The notes under the pieces: model-generated
The model's input: the letters and a program-made list of their open reading frames with translations, nothing else
The model's database searches: none
Told to the model about the DNA's origin: nothing
Assembly (NCBI RefSeq): GCF_038811545.1
Contig: NZ_CP133319.1
Coordinates: 4,600,001 to 4,664,000, forward strand
From: Rhodoligotrophos sp. CJ14
GTDB taxonomy: Bacteria > Pseudomonadota > Alphaproteobacteria > Rhizobiales > Im1
Length of the DNA stretch: 64,000 bases
Reading direction: 5' to 3'
In this document: positions 1 through 10,232 of the stretch, piece by piece
Numbering within the stretch: the first letter of the stretch is position 1
How the letters are laid out: each line of letters starts with the position of its first letter
Translations under genes and position numbers: made by a program

Positions 1-1170
1 CACTCAACCGAGCTTGCGGGCCTCGGCTACTGGGTCTGGGACCTTGAGCAGGATTGCTTCCTGGAATGCTCTGAGGCCCTGGCCCGGCTTTGCGGTGTCA
101 CGGTCGAGGAATTCAAGGCCATTAATGTCAATGGCCGCGCGTTCATTCATCCGGAAGACGTCGCGGAATACCGGCGCATCGACCACGCCTTCACCACGGC
201 AGGTAGCCGCTATGAGACGGTCTATCGCATCAGAGCGAGGGATGGTGCGGTGCGGATCTGCCGGGAGATTGGCGAGCGCATTCCGGGAAGCGCCGGCCGG
301 CCTGACCTTGCCATCGGCACGGTTCAGGACATCACCGAGGATCATCGGCTGCAGGCCGAGCTCAGCGCCGCCAAGGAGCAGCTGGAGCAGCAGATCATCT
401 CTGAACGCGCCCTCTTTGCCGAGCTCCGCCAGAAGGAGGAAAAGCTGCGGGTGGCACAGAAGCTCGAGGCGGTGAGCCGCCTCGCCAGTGGCATTGCCCA
501 CGACCTCAACAATATCCTTTTGCCCGTGATCGTTCTGGCCGAGCGCCTTGCGGACAATCTCCCGCCGGGGTCGGCGCGCGGTGACGCGAAAACCATTATG
601 CTTGGCGCGGAAAGGGCCGCGAGCCTCCTGCGTGACCTTCTCGATTTCACAAGGCAGGGCACCTATACCGCGGAGAGTTCTGATCCGGCGGCGGTCATCC
701 GCTCCGCCCTGCCGATGATTGAGGCGCAGCTTCCCGCAGGAATTCGGTTGGCGACCGAGATAGAGGCGGATGGCGGCGAGGTGGCGATGAGCAGCGTCCT
801 GCTCACCCGGGTGGTGCTCAACCTCGCTTGCAACGCTATCGACGCCATGGCGGACCAAGGCACTCTCTATATCGGGCTGAAGCGCATCTCCGGGCAGGAG
901 CAAGGAAAAGCTTTCTCGATCCATGTCCGGGATACCGGATGCGGCATCGAGCCGGAGGTCGCGAGCAGGATCTTCGATCCCTTCTTCACGACCAAGCCGG
1001 TCGGGAAGGGCACCGGCCTTGGTCTCTCCGTCGCCCATGGTATCGTGACGGCCCATGGCGGATCGATCACCGTCTTAAGCGAGCGAGGACGGGGCACGCT
1101 CTTTGAAATAACCCTGCCGCAAAGCGGCGATCGCGCGGAACGGGATCAATTCCAGGAGGGGCGATCGTGA
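1..1170 (+). CDS. PAS-domain sensor histidine kinase, 5' end outside window
   Basis: The reading frame is open from the first base, so the N-terminus lies upstream; about 389 residues are visible. A PAS fold comes first (roughly residues 1-105, ending near the IGTVQDITEDH segment), then a coiled-coil linker, a HisKA domain with H-box ASGIAHDLNNILLP (phospho-acceptor His) and a HATPase domain. The HATPase has N-box NLACNAIDAM, G1 box DTGCGIEP, F box FDPFFTTK and G2 box GKGTGLGLS. No membrane segment is seen in this part, so sensing may be cytosolic or encoded upstream. The stop overlaps the start of the next gene by 4 bases, which indicates translational coupling to the receiver protein. The ligand is unknown. 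The family call is firm; the role is open. Confidence 0.93.
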   Translation, partial: HSTELAGLGYWVWDLEQDCFLECSEALARLCGVTVEEFKAINVNGRAFIHPEDVAEYRRIDHAFTTAGSRYETVYRIRARDGAVRICREIGERIPGSAGRPDLAIGTVQDITEDHRLQAELSAAKEQLEQQIISERALFAELRQKEEKLRVAQKLEAVSRLASGIAHDLNNILLPVIVLAERLADNLPPGSARGDAKTIMLGAERAASLLRDLLDFTRQGTYTAESSDPAAVIRSALPMIEAQLPAGIRLATEIEADGGEVAMSSVLLTRVVLNLACNAIDAMADQGTLYIGLKRISGQEQGKAFSIHVRDTGCGIEPEVASRIFDPFFTTKPVGKGTGLGLSVAHGIVTAHGGSITVLSERGRGTLFEITLPQSGDRAERDQFQEGRS

Positions 1171-1589
1171 CCTGCGCCGCCCCAACGAGATCTCATCCCC
1201 TCCACTGCCTCGTGGTGGATGACGACCCGATCGTGCTCGAAACCCTGGTCTCGTTGATGCGGGCGGCGGGTTTTGAGACGATCGGAGCGGCCGACGGTCG
1301 GCAAGCCATGGCGCGATTGCGTGAGAGCCAGCCCGACCTCTTGATTTCCGATATCGTGATGCCGGAGATAGAGGGTATCGAGCTGATCCTGCATGTTCGA
1401 GAGCGCTTTCCCAGCATGGCTATTCTTGCCATCTCCGGCGGCTCCCTCAAGCGGGAAGGTGACTTGCTGCGCTATGCCTCCGCGCTCGGCGCAGATGCCG
1501 TCCTCGCCAAGCCCTTCCGCCGGGGCGAGCTGCTCGATGCCATCATGCGCATCCTGCCGGCCGAAAAGGCAAGCCGGGTCATTCGCTAG
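1167..1589 (+). CDS. Single-domain response regulator (receiver only)
   Basis: This 140-residue CheY-like receiver has no output domain. The acidic pair DDD sits near residue 18, the phospho-acceptor Asp lies in LLISDIVMP (about residue 55), the switch Ser is in LAISGG, and the conserved Lys is in LAKPF. It starts on GTG inside the stop region of the preceding kinase gene (GTGA overlap), so it is almost certainly that kinase's partner. It may act by protein-protein contact or as a phosphate sink rather than by binding DNA. It converges with the RND efflux operon; 43 bases separate the two stop codons and no clear terminator is visible between them. Confidence 0.92.
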   Translation: MTCAAPTRSHPLHCLVVDDDPIVLETLVSLMRAAGFETIGAADGRQAMARLRESQPDLLISDIVMPEIEGIELILHVRERFPSMAILAISGGSLKREGDLLRYASALGADAVLAKPFRRGELLDAIMRILPAEKASRVIR

Positions 1590-1632
1590 TCGAGCCGTAC
1601 CTGGCGGACGCGCACCACGGATCCCATGTGCT

Positions 1633-4600
1633 TCAAGCACTTGCCTGCTGTGGCGGCGGTGCGTCTTCCGGTGGGACTGCGCCGAGATCATCGGGAATGC
1701 CGCCGAATTTGTCGCCCAGCCATTGGAACATCACATAGAGCGCCGGAATGAGGATGATGCCGAAGAGTGTGGCAGCGGTCATGCCGCCAAGCACGGTCAC
1801 GCCCATGGAGAAGCGGCTCGCAGCGCCCGCACCCGTCGCGATGACCATCGGCACCACGCCTAAGATGAAGGCGATGGCGGTCATCAGCACCGCGCGAAAC
1901 CGCATATAGGCGCCGACAAGCGCTGCCTCCAACCGCGGCAGACCCGCCTCCCGCTGCTCCTTGGCGAACTCCACGATCAGAATGGCGTTCTTGGCGGCAA
2001 GGCCGATCAAGAGCACAAGACCGATCTGGCAATAGATATTGTTGGCAAGCCCGACAAAATGGATGGAGCCGATCGCCCCCAGCACCGCAACCACCACCGA
2101 TGTGATCACCGAAAGGGGTATGGTCCAGCTCTCATATTGGCCGACCAGGAACAGGTAGCCGAACAGCAGAGCCAGGGCGAAGATCATCACCACCTGTCCC
2201 GATGCGCTCGCCTCCTGATACGACATGCCCGACCACTCGAAGGAATACCCTTGCGGGAGCGTCTTGGCCGCGATCTCCTGAAGGGCCGCCATCGCCTCGC
2301 CTGAAGAATGTCCTGGCGCTGCATCGCCATTGATCGTGGCTGCCGTGAACAGGTTGTATCGCCCGAGCAGGCTCGGCCCGAAGGTTGTCTCGATGCTGGC
2401 GAGCGTCCGCACGGGCACCATGTTGCCCTCCGTGTTGCGCACATAAAGATTGAGCACATCATCCGGCACGGTGCGGAAGCGTTGATCAGCCTCGATATTG
2501 ACCTGGAACGTGCGGCCATAGAGGTTGAAGTTGTTAACGAACAAGGACCCGAGCTGTGCCTGCAGCGTCGAGAACAGGTCTGAGACCGGGACCTTGAAGC
2601 TTTCCGCCTTCACCCGGTCGATATCGAGATGAAGCTGCGGCACGGAGGCCGAGAACGTCGAATAGGCCGAGCTGATGCGCGGATCACTGTTTGCGGCCAC
2701 CACTAACGAGCGCATGACCGCGGCAAGGTCCTCGGCAGATTGGCCCGACAGAGCCTCGAGCCGGAAATCAAAGCCGCCGGTTGAGCCCACGCCGGGAATG
2801 GCGGGTGGAGGGAAGGCAAGCACGGAGGCGTTGACCACCTGGTCGAAAGCAGTCTTCAGTCGTCCATAGATGCCCGCAAGCCTCAGTGCTGGCGTGTTTC
2901 GTTCATCCCACGGCTTGAACACGATCACACCGAGCCCGGCATTGGTCGAGAGTGCCCCAGCCAGCATGCTATATCCCGACACCGTGACCACATTGGCAAC
3001 GCCCGGCGTGTCGGCGGCGATTTTCCGCACCTGTTCAAGTACAGCGCTGGTGCGCGGCAGCGAAGCCGCATCTGGCAATTGCACATTGACGAACAGCGCC
3101 CCTTGATCCTCGGTCGGGATGAAGGCTGTGGGCGTCCGCTGAAACAGGAATGCGGCAGCAGCGCCTGTGGCGACCACAATGACGCCCGCGAGCACTGCGC
3201 GTCGGCCAAGCGCCCCCACCAGACGGACATAGCCGTTTCGCGTGCGGTCGAGCCCCGCATTGAACCATCTGAACGGGCCGCGGGCTTCCCGCGGCCGGCG
3301 CAGCACGCTCGCACAGAGGGCCGGGCTGAGCGTGAGCGCGTTGATCGCCGACAAGATGACGGCGGTGGTGATGGTGACTGCAAATTGGCGATAGAGCTGG
3401 CCGGTCACGCCGGGTAGGAAGGCAACGGGCGCGAAGACCGCGATCAGCACCAGCGTCGTGGAGATGATGGGCCCGGTGACCTGGTGCATCGCTTCGCGCG
3501 TCGCTTCCTTGCGGTCGATATCCGGATTGCCTTCCAGGATGCGCTGGACGTTCTCGACCACCACGATCGCATCGTCCACCACGAGCCCGATCGCCAGGAT
3601 CATGGCGAACAGCGTGACCGTGTTGGCCGAATAGCCCAGCGCCAGAAGGATCGCGAATGTGGCGATTAGCGAAACCGGAATGGTGAAGGCAGGGATGAGA
3701 GTTGCACGCAAATCCTGCAGGAATATGTAAACCACCACCAGAACGATGACACCGGTGATCAGCAGGGTTTCGATGATCTCGTGGATCGTGGCGGTGACGA
3801 AGGCGGTCGAGTCATAGACGACCTCATAGGTGAGATCGCCCGGGAAGCGGCTCTTGAGCTTGTCGAGCTCGGCCCTGACATCGTTGGCAACCGCAAGGGC
3901 ATTGGCATCAGGCGTCTGGTATATGGCGAGCACTGCGGCCGGCTTGCCATTCAGCGCGCTGGTCGAGGAATAGCTGCTCGAGCCAAGCTCGACCCTGGCG
4001 ATGTCGCGGATCCTGACCACGGCGCCATCGGCTGCGGTCCTGAGAACGATACCCTCGAATTCCTCAACCGACGACAACCGCCCGAGGGCGGTGACATTGT
4101 ATTGGAGCGCCTGCTGGTTCGAGATCGGCGGAGCACCGATCAATCCGGCGGCGGCCTGTATATTCTGGGATTTGATCGCGCGATCGACGTCGTCCGGACT
4201 GATCGACAGGGAGGTCATCTTCACCGGATCGAGCCAGATCCGCATGGAATAGTCCATCTCACCGAAAAGCGTCGCGCTGCCGACGCCGTTCACCCGCGAG
4301 ATGGGGTCGCTGACATTGATCTTGGTGAAATTGGACAGGAACAGCTCGTCATAGGCCCCTGACGGCGAATAGATTGCGACCACCTGGAGAAAGCCCGGCT
4401 GCTGCGTGGTGACCGAGACACCCAGCGTGTTCACGATGGCCGGCAGGTTGGGCTGCGCGAGGGCCAGCCGGTTCTGAACATTGACCTGCGCGATATCGGG
4501 ATCGGTTCCGATCGCGAAACTGACGCTCAGCGTATAGACACCGCTCGAGGTGCTGGTCGAGGACATGTAGATCATGTTCTCAACCCCGTTGACCTGCTCC

Positions 4601-4800
4601 TCGATGGGAGCGGCCACGGTCTCCGCCAAGGTTTCCGCGTCCGCGCCCGGATAGGTCGCCGAGACCTGGATCACTGGAGGGGTGATATTGGGATACTGCG
4701 CAACCGGGATGTTGAGCAGTGCCAGAGTCCCGGCGAGGGTCATCACGATCGCGACGACGATCGCGAGCTTTGGCCGCTGAATGAAGACGTCTGAGAACAT
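1633..4800 (-). CDS. RND efflux pump inner-membrane transporter (HAE1/AcrB type)
   Basis: At 1055 residues this is full length for the hydrophobe/amphiphile efflux RND family. It begins with the typical [10 protein letters not shown] segment followed by TM1, has a large periplasmic loop, and carries the proton-relay Asp pair in [14 protein letters not shown] (TM4) and the Lys of [13 protein letters not shown] (TM10). The second periplasmic loop and the last TM block are complete, ending in a Pro-rich tail. It works as a trimer driven by proton motive force, with the adaptor encoded just upstream (3-base gap) and an outer-membrane channel, possibly the TolC homologue at 54364-55839. Substrates cannot be predicted. 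No local TetR-type regulator is present; the nearest regulators are the convergent kinase and receiver. Confidence 0.96.
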   Translation of the reverse strand: MFSDVFIQRPKLAIVVAIVMTLAGTLALLNIPVAQYPNITPPVIQVSATYPGADAETLAETVAAPIEEQVNGVENMIYMSSTSTSSGVYTLSVSFAIGTDPDIAQVNVQNRLALAQPNLPAIVNTLGVSVTTQQPGFLQVVAIYSPSGAYDELFLSNFTKINVSDPISRVNGVGSATLFGEMDYSMRIWLDPVKMTSLSISPDDVDRAIKSQNIQAAAGLIGAPPISNQQALQYNVTALGRLSSVEEFEGIVLRTAADGAVVRIRDIARVELGSSSYSSTSALNGKPAAVLAIYQTPDANALAVANDVRAELDKLKSRFPGDLTYEVVYDSTAFVTATIHEIIETLLITGVIVLVVVYIFLQDLRATLIPAFTIPVSLIATFAILLALGYSANTVTLFAMILAIGLVVDDAIVVVENVQRILEGNPDIDRKEATREAMHQVTGPIISTTLVLIAVFAPVAFLPGVTGQLYRQFAVTITTAVILSAINALTLSPALCASVLRRPREARGPFRWFNAGLDRTRNGYVRLVGALGRRAVLAGVIVVATGAAAAFLFQRTPTAFIPTEDQGALFVNVQLPDAASLPRTSAVLEQVRKIAADTPGVANVVTVSGYSMLAGALSTNAGLGVIVFKPWDERNTPALRLAGIYGRLKTAFDQVVNASVLAFPPPAIPGVGSTGGFDFRLEALSGQSAEDLAAVMRSLVVAANSDPRISSAYSTFSASVPQLHLDIDRVKAESFKVPVSDLFSTLQAQLGSLFVNNFNLYGRTFQVNIEADQRFRTVPDDVLNLYVRNTEGNMVPVRTLASIETTFGPSLLGRYNLFTAATINGDAAPGHSSGEAMAALQEIAAKTLPQGYSFEWSGMSYQEASASGQVVMIFALALLFGYLFLVGQYESWTIPLSVITSVVVAVLGAIGSIHFVGLANNIYCQIGLVLLIGLAAKNAILIVEFAKEQREAGLPRLEAALVGAYMRFRAVLMTAIAFILGVVPMVIATGAGAASRFSMGVTVLGGMTAATLFGIILIPALYVMFQWLGDKFGGIPDDLGAVPPEDAPPPQQASA

Positions 4801-4803
4801 GGA

Positions 4804-5973
4804 TCAGCTGCCGCTGGCTTGCGAGTCGATTGGATTGACCACGATCCCGGCCTTGACCCGTTGCAAGCCGCCGACAATGATGATTTCGCCCACCCTGAGG
4901 CCCTTGCTCACCACCCAGCCGCTGCTGGTGCGCTGGGCCGTGGTGATGCGGCGCTCCTCGGCGCGATTGTCTTTGCTGAGCACGAAGACATAGGCGCCGT
5001 TCACGTCCTGCATCACCGCCTCACCGGGAACCACGGGGAGCTTTTGCTTGTCGCCGACTTCCACGGTGACATTCACGAACTGGCCCGGCACGAGATAACG
5101 GTCCGGATTCTTGAAATCGGCGCGCACCACGATCGTGCCGGTGTTTTGGTCAACTGTATTATTGGCGAAACTGATCGTTCCCGGATGCGCATAGGTGCTG
5201 CCGTCGGGAAGTTTGATATGGGGCACGAACTCACTGGTCGAGACGACGCCCTTGGCCATCATCTGGATCACCTTGAGGTAATCGACGTCCGAAACGGCGA
5301 AGGCAACGCGGATGGGATTGGTCTGAACCACGGTTGCGAGCGTGCCCGAAGCCGGCGACACGAGATTGCCGGCGGTTCGGTTCGCCTTGCCGATCTGCCC
5401 GGAAATCGGCGAGGTAATTTTGGTGAAATTGAGATTGAGCTGGGCGCTGAGCTGCTGTGCCTTGGCCTGGGCTATGGCTGCCTGCGCCTCACCGACATCG
5501 GCTATGGCCGTGTCTTTTTCCGCGGTTGCGTTATCAAGATGGGCTTGGGAGACGGTCCCGGTTTTTCTCAGCTGAGCGACCCGGTTATACTGCAGAGTGG
5601 CCTTGGTGGCGTTCGCTTTTGCCGCCTCCAATTGCGCCCGCGCCTGCTGAACTGCGGCTGTGGCTGTTTCGAGGGCGGCCTCATAGGTGCTGGGGTCGAT
5701 GGTGAAGAGCGGCTGTCCCTTCTTCACCATGCTGCCTTCGGTGAACTGCACCTCATCCACGAACCCCTCGACCCGCGGCTGGATATCGACCTGCTGGATC
5801 GCTTCGACACGGCCGACAAACTGCGCAGATTGGGTGACGGTTTCCGCTTTCACCGGCGCGACCTGGACGCTCGGCGGCGGAGAGGAGGACGCTTGCGTGT
5901 TGCCCTTCGTTGGCGCCAGACCTGCCACCAGAAGCACACAGACGATTCGAGCCGAAAACGACCGCAAGGCCAC
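4804..5973 (-). CDS. RND efflux periplasmic adaptor subunit (MFP, AcrA type)
   Basis: This is a membrane-fusion protein of about 389 residues: an N-terminal hydrophobic export segment (VCVLLVAGLAP), a beta-barrel/lipoyl half beginning near VQVAPVKAETV, a long alpha-hairpin rich in Ala and Gln, the second lipoyl half (LNFTKITSPISGQIGKANRT) and a C-terminal membrane-proximal domain. I chose the GTG start at 5973 because GGGGAGG lies 5 bases upstream; an in-frame ATG at 6030 would add 19 residues and has no ribosome site. No lipobox Cys is seen, so membrane anchoring, if any, is through the N-terminal segment. It is the first gene of a two-gene operon with the transporter. An AT-rich promoter-like stretch lies at about 6020-6110. 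Confidence 0.93.
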   Translation of the reverse strand: MALRSFSARIVCVLLVAGLAPTKGNTQASSSPPPSVQVAPVKAETVTQSAQFVGRVEAIQQVDIQPRVEGFVDEVQFTEGSMVKKGQPLFTIDPSTYEAALETATAAVQQARAQLEAAKANATKATLQYNRVAQLRKTGTVSQAHLDNATAEKDTAIADVGEAQAAIAQAKAQQLSAQLNLNFTKITSPISGQIGKANRTAGNLVSPASGTLATVVQTNPIRVAFAVSDVDYLKVIQMMAKGVVSTSEFVPHIKLPDGSTYAHPGTISFANNTVDQNTGTIVVRADFKNPDRYLVPGQFVNVTVEVGDKQKLPVVPGEAVMQDVNGAYVFVLSKDNRAEERRITTAQRTSSGWVVSKGLRVGEIIIVGGLQRVKAGIVVNPIDSQASGS

Positions 5974-6180
5974 CGCAACCTCCCCATGCCAGACGGCCTT
6001 GAGAATGGTGCGAAATATCACCGTATTCAAAGAAAAAAGAATGTAATGGTTGATCTAAAGGAAGGATTTATACTTTATTTACTTTTGGGTTCCCGGAAAT
6101 TTCATGTCTATCGGCGGAATTGTTAGGTGTAGCCCTGGTCGTGGCCAGCGCGGCCGGCACCTGCGCCTCATCGTCGTTGC

Positions 6181-7125
6181 TTAGACCGCAAGACCGAGCA
6201 GCCGCGAAGCATTCGTCGATATGATCTGTTTGATAACGTCGTGTGGCACTTCCAGGTCGAGCAGATCGGACACGATCATGCGGTAGCCATCCACCGGCTT
6301 GGGCGCCTGGGTGAGCCCGAGATCCGAGCCGAGAATCGTGTGGTCGGCGCCGGCGACCTCGATCAGATGCACGAGATCTTCTGGATCATGCTGCTTCACA
6401 CGGCTGGGCACGAACATGCAGATGGAGTGCTCCATATAGACGCCCATGCCGACCAGGCTGCGAATATCCTCATCCGAACAGCCGACGACATAGGTGGGAT
6501 GATTGACCATCATCTTCTTCACCCCGCGTTTGCTCGCCTCCTCGAACAGCACGAACAGCTCGCTCACATGCAAATGGCCGCCGGCGAGAATGATGTCTTC
6601 CGCCGCGATGAGATCGAGGATCTGCTTGGCCTCGTCGATGAGCTTGCCATTGGCATCGAGCACCGTGAGCGCTATCGGCGGCAACATCGGCTTGACCGTC
6701 TTTGGAAAGCTCTTGGCCTGATAGGCCTCGATATGATTTTTGGCCGCGAATGTGGGCATCCACACGATCTTGGCACCAAGCTTGATTGCGTGATCGACCG
6801 CGTGCGGGTTCACCCCGCCAGAGGCATTGTTGAGCGCAACCCCGGAGAAGAGCTCGATGTCAGCATCGGGGTAGATCTCCTTCAAGACCGCGCAATGGGG
6901 CATGCCCACATAGTAATGGTCCTTATACAGCAGCGCCTTGAATTTCGCGTCCAGCGCCTCCTTGAAGGCCTGGTGATGGCCGAGGATGCGCGGCATGGCG
7001 GCGGGCCCGGAATGGCAATGCAGGTCAACCGCACCGACGAGCAGCTCGGCGACCTCCTGCCTGCGCTCGGGGCTCATCTCCGGCAAAGGAACGATCATTG
7101 GATACTGCGTGCTCGTATCGGCCAT
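6181..7125 (-). CDS. DUF6282 family protein, amidohydrolase-like
   Basis: This 314-residue protein carries an amidohydrolase-like metal motif near the N-terminus (VDLHCHSGPA, HxH), further His residues in HLHVSELF and NHPTYV, and a late Asp in LGSDLGLTQ. The pattern fits a TIM-barrel metal-dependent hydrolase; I recognise it as the DUF6282 family, whose substrate is not established. The ATG start at 7125 has AGGAGG 8 bases upstream. It lies 75 bases downstream of an HpaI-type aldolase gene on the same strand, so a shared catabolic pathway is plausible. No signal peptide is seen, so it should be cytosolic. Confidence 0.8.
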   Translation of the reverse strand: MADTSTQYPMIVPLPEMSPERRQEVAELLVGAVDLHCHSGPAAMPRILGHHQAFKEALDAKFKALLYKDHYYVGMPHCAVLKEIYPDADIELFSGVALNNASGGVNPHAVDHAIKLGAKIVWMPTFAAKNHIEAYQAKSFPKTVKPMLPPIALTVLDANGKLIDEAKQILDLIAAEDIILAGGHLHVSELFVLFEEASKRGVKKMMVNHPTYVVGCSDEDIRSLVGMGVYMEHSICMFVPSRVKQHDPEDLVHLIEVAGADHTILGSDLGLTQAPKPVDGYRMIVSDLLDLEVPHDVIKQIISTNASRLLGLAV

Positions 7126-7200
7126 GGCTGTACCTCCTGCGGTGACAGCTTAGAACGGTTTGGCAGCTTGGGAAAAGCAAAGCCAATCGGGCATTGGAAA

Positions 7201-7986
7201 CTAGCGTTGGCTGAGGGCGGCAATCTCCCCATAGGCCTTGAGCGCCGCCTGCCGCATGAAGCCCTGGTCCGACGAGATGATGAAGGCGGACACGCCCATG
7301 GCGCGGAACCGGCTTGCTTCCTCGCCATTGGCCACCATCATCGCAACCGGCTTCTTCGCCTTTTTTGCGGCTGCGGTTATGCGCTCGCAGGCATTGTTGA
7401 TCTCGGGAGCATCCAACCCGCTGGCCCCGAGCGCCACCGTGAGGTCGGCCCGGCCCACGAACACCCCGTCGAGCCCATCCGTCCCGATGATCGCATCGAT
7501 CTCATCGAGCGCCTCCGGATCCTCGATCATGGCGATGAGTGTAACCTGCTTGTCGGCCGCCGCCACATGGTCCCACATGCTCAACGCACCAAAGCCCCCC
7601 GCCCGCGTGCTGTTGGAAAATCCCCGTTTGCCACCGCGATAACGGCAGGCCGCGGCGACCTCCCGTGCCTTGGCGGCGGAATTCACATGCGGCACGAGCA
7701 CGCCCGCCGCCCCATCATCGAGCACCGATAGGATTTTCGCAGAGGTTGCCTCGGCAACCCGGACCAGTCCGGCGGTTCCGGACGCACGCGCTGCCAGCAA
7801 TGCCGTATCCATGGTGACCCGGTCCCAAGGCGCATGTTCCTCGTCGATGATCACGAAATCGAAGCCCACACCACCAATGATCTCGATCGGGTGGGGCGCC
7901 GGGGTCTTGATGAAGGTGCCGACGAGGTGGTCGCCAGCGATGAACCGCTGCCGAAAACCCCTCCCAGCCTCGAAACCAGTGCTCAT
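7201..7986 (-). CDS. HpcH/HpaI aldolase family protein (class II pyruvate aldolase type)
   Basis: At 261 residues this is standard length for the HpaI/GarL group. It shows the N-terminal GTFIKTPAPHPIEI segment, the metal-binding acidic stretch VIIDEEHAPWD, the LVRVAEA strand and the second metal region LIAMIEDPEALDEID, followed by GTDGLDGVFVGRADL. Members cleave 2-keto-3-deoxy sugar acids or 4-hydroxy-2-ketoacids to pyruvate plus an aldehyde using a divalent metal. The ATG at 7986 is preceded by GAGGAG. It sits between the EamA transporter and the DUF6282 gene on the same strand, so it is probably the aldol-cleavage step of a small catabolic operon. The exact substrate is not readable. Confidence 0.9.
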   Translation of the reverse strand: MSTGFEAGRGFRQRFIAGDHLVGTFIKTPAPHPIEIIGGVGFDFVIIDEEHAPWDRVTMDTALLAARASGTAGLVRVAEATSAKILSVLDDGAAGVLVPHVNSAAKAREVAAACRYRGGKRGFSNSTRAGGFGALSMWDHVAAADKQVTLIAMIEDPEALDEIDAIIGTDGLDGVFVGRADLTVALGASGLDAPEINNACERITAAAKKAKKPVAMMVANGEEASRFRAMGVSAFIISSDQGFMRQAALKAYGEIAALSQR

Positions 7987-8034
7987 AACGCGTTCTCCTC
8001 AAGACGTGAGTTCTCTGGAAAACCGAAAACCCAT

Positions 8035-8919
8035 CTATGCCCCGGATTTCGCGGCGACCGCTGTTCCAGCCGAGGCGAGAACGATGAATGCGATTGCCAG
8101 CCACTGTATGAAAGGCAAGTTTTCCCCGAGTACCGCGAATCCGACGAGAGCCCCGACGGCCGGCTCCAGGCTCATGAGCGTGCCGAATGTATGGGAGCGC
8201 AAGCGCCGCAAGGCCGCGAGTTCGAGCGTATAGGGCAGGGCGCTCGACAGCACCGCCACCGCGAGCGCGGCCGGCAGAATGCTCGGTGAAAACATGGCCG
8301 TGCCTGCTTCCGCGATGCCGAACGGCAGCACTACCGCGGCTGCGATCATTGTGCCCAGCGCAACGGTGGTCACGCCATGATCGAGCGCTGCCTTCTTCCC
8401 GAAGATGATATAGAGCGCCCAACAGCCTCCGGCACCCAAGGCGAGCGCGACACCGATCGGGTCGAGGGCATGAACGGATGTGCCCACGGGCAAAAGCAGG
8501 AGCAGTCCGGTCACGGCAAGCCCGATCCATAAGAAATCGATCGGGCGGCGCGCCCCGACCATCGCGACTGCAAGGGGGCCGAGGAATTCGAGCGCCACCG
8601 TGATCCCTAAGGGTAAAGTCCTGAGCGCCATGTAGAAGAGCAGGTTCATACCGCCCAGCGCTGCCCCATAAAGCAGGATCGGAGGCCAGCTCTGCCTGGT
8701 GATCTTCGCGCGCCATGGCCTCACGATTGAGGTGAGCAGGATCGCGCATAGCGTGAGCCGGAGCGCCGTGGTGCCCTCTGCGCCGGCAATCGGAAACAGG
8801 CTCTTCGCGATGGTTGCGCCATACTGGATCGAGACCACCGCGGCCAGAATCCCGACGATGGGCAGCAATGGTGATTGCGAGAAGCCGAGCCCGGGAGAAA
8901 CGGAAGCTTTGGAGGCCAC
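8035..8919 (-). CDS. EamA/DMT family transporter (RhtA-like)
   Basis: This 294-residue inner-membrane protein has about ten hydrophobic segments arranged as two EamA repeats (the second starts around GVALALGAGGCWALYI). Such proteins export amino acids or related metabolites. The GTG start at 8919 is supported by GAGGAG 6 bases upstream. It is 48 bases upstream of the HpaI-type aldolase gene in the same direction, so co-transcription is likely; it could export or import an intermediate of that pathway. The family is clear and the substrate unknown. Confidence 0.9.
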   Translation of the reverse strand: MASKASVSPGLGFSQSPLLPIVGILAAVVSIQYGATIAKSLFPIAGAEGTTALRLTLCAILLTSIVRPWRAKITRQSWPPILLYGAALGGMNLLFYMALRTLPLGITVALEFLGPLAVAMVGARRPIDFLWIGLAVTGLLLLLPVGTSVHALDPIGVALALGAGGCWALYIIFGKKAALDHGVTTVALGTMIAAAVVLPFGIAEAGTAMFSPSILPAALAVAVLSSALPYTLELAALRRLRSHTFGTLMSLEPAVGALVGFAVLGENLPFIQWLAIAFIVLASAGTAVAAKSGA

Positions 8920-9092
8920 GAGCGCTCCTCGAGAAAGGGATCACACGAGAAAATTGATTGCGCGAGGGCGTGATCGACAGGCGCTCATATAGGGACATGA
9001 GGCGAATGGCAAGGCCGGAGCGACAGGCCCAAAGTGCCTATGGCTCCAACCAGGCATCAACGCGAGCCGGAATAGCCGATGGCTCGCTCACC

Positions 9093-10232
9093 TCACGATG
9101 ATCGTGATTGCCGATAGCATGCCAATGCGAGCGTCAATGCCGCAAATCCGCAACTCAAAAGCACCAGCTCCACATTTTGCGACCAGGCGGCACAGACGAG
9201 CCCTCCTCCCAGCATGAGGTAGTAGAGAAGCCCGAGGAGGGCGCCGGCCGTGCCTGTACGGTCGCCGTAATCGCTCAAGGCGATGGCCAGGATATTCGGA
9301 ATGGCGAGGCCATAGGCGAGCATCACCACTGCGACCGGCAGGACGAAGATCCAGCTGCTGGCCATGATGAACACCAATATGCCGCCCATGACCGCCAAGA
9401 CGGATGCGAGCAGGATCAGCCCTTCTGGAGTCCAGCCTGCCTGAAGCAGATGTCGGCTCAGCAGCGAGCCAAGCATGACACCGAAGGCGATCGCCACGCT
9501 GCTGATGCCAAACATGGCGGACGAGAGGCCGAGCCGTTCGAATTCGAATGGAGCGAGCTGGTAATAGCCGAACACGGCAAGGTTGAAGAGAGCAACCAGC
9601 ACCGCCGTGCGCCAGATCGCGACGTCTCTCAGCATCATCAACAGGGTCTCGCCCAACGGTGCCTTGATCACGTGCAATGGTTTGGTCTCTGGCAGTCGGG
9701 CAGCGGCCCAGAAGAAGAGGACCACCGCGAGGAATGCGAGGGCCGCAAACACGCCGCGATATCCAAACCAGCTCACCAGAGTTGCACCACAGGCCATGCC
9801 GATGGCTGGGCTGAGCGCAATGGCAATGCCCATCATCGAGAAACATTTGGCAAGATCGGCACCGGTATAAGTGTCTCGCATCATTGTCTGGGTACAGACG
9901 GACCCGACCGCCGCGCCGAAGGCTGCGATCAATCTCGCCCCGAGCAGAATTGCAAAATGAGGGCTAACCAAAGCCGAAACGGAGGCCGCTCCATAGGTCG
10001 CAAGACCGATCAGCATGGTTGGCCGCCGCCCGATATGGTCACAGAGGCGCCCCCAAAAGACCAACCCGAGCGCGAATGCGATGAAATAGAGCGATATTGT
10101 CTGGCCGGCTTGTTCAGCGGTCACCGAAAAGGCGCAGGCAATCTGTGGCAGCGCCGGGCTGTAAATCGTTTCTGCAACCAGGGGAAACATAGTCAAAATG
10201 GTGACCTGGGGCAGGCTGACATAATACTTCAT
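9093..10232 (-). CDS. MFS transporter, Bcr/CflA multidrug efflux type
   Basis: This 379-residue protein has about 12 hydrophobic segments. The loop 2-3 signature FWGRLCDHIGRRPTMLIG and the drug/H+ antiporter segment near SVCTQTMMRDTYTG fit the Bcr/CflA subfamily of 12-TM drug exporters. The ATG at 10232 has no strong ribosome site, so the start is the least certain part. The upstream region 10250-10310 is markedly AT-rich and contains TATAAT on the minus strand, probably promoter sequence. No regulator is adjacent. Confidence 0.88.
   Translation of the reverse strand: MKYYVSLPQVTILTMFPLVAETIYSPALPQIACAFSVTAEQAGQTISLYFIAFALGLVFWGRLCDHIGRRPTMLIGLATYGAASVSALVSPHFAILLGARLIAAFGAAVGSVCTQTMMRDTYTGADLAKCFSMMGIAIALSPAIGMACGATLVSWFGYRGVFAALAFLAVVLFFWAAARLPETKPLHVIKAPLGETLLMMLRDVAIWRTAVLVALFNLAVFGYYQLAPFEFERLGLSSAMFGISSVAIAFGVMLGSLLSRHLLQAGWTPEGLILLASVLAVMGGILVFIMASSWIFVLPVAVVMLAYGLAIPNILAIALSDYGDRTGTAGALLGLLYYLMLGGGLVCAAWSQNVELVLLSCGFAALTLALACYRQSRSS

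Noticed and set aside
4819-6126. 435-codon plus-strand ORF over the RND adaptor gene
   Set aside because: Antisense to a clear adaptor gene; no ribosome site or recognisable domain.
6241-7731. 496-codon plus-strand ORF over the DUF6282 and aldolase genes
   Set aside because: It is antisense to two well-supported genes, has biased His/Asp/Arg composition and no motif. High GC makes such shadow frames common.
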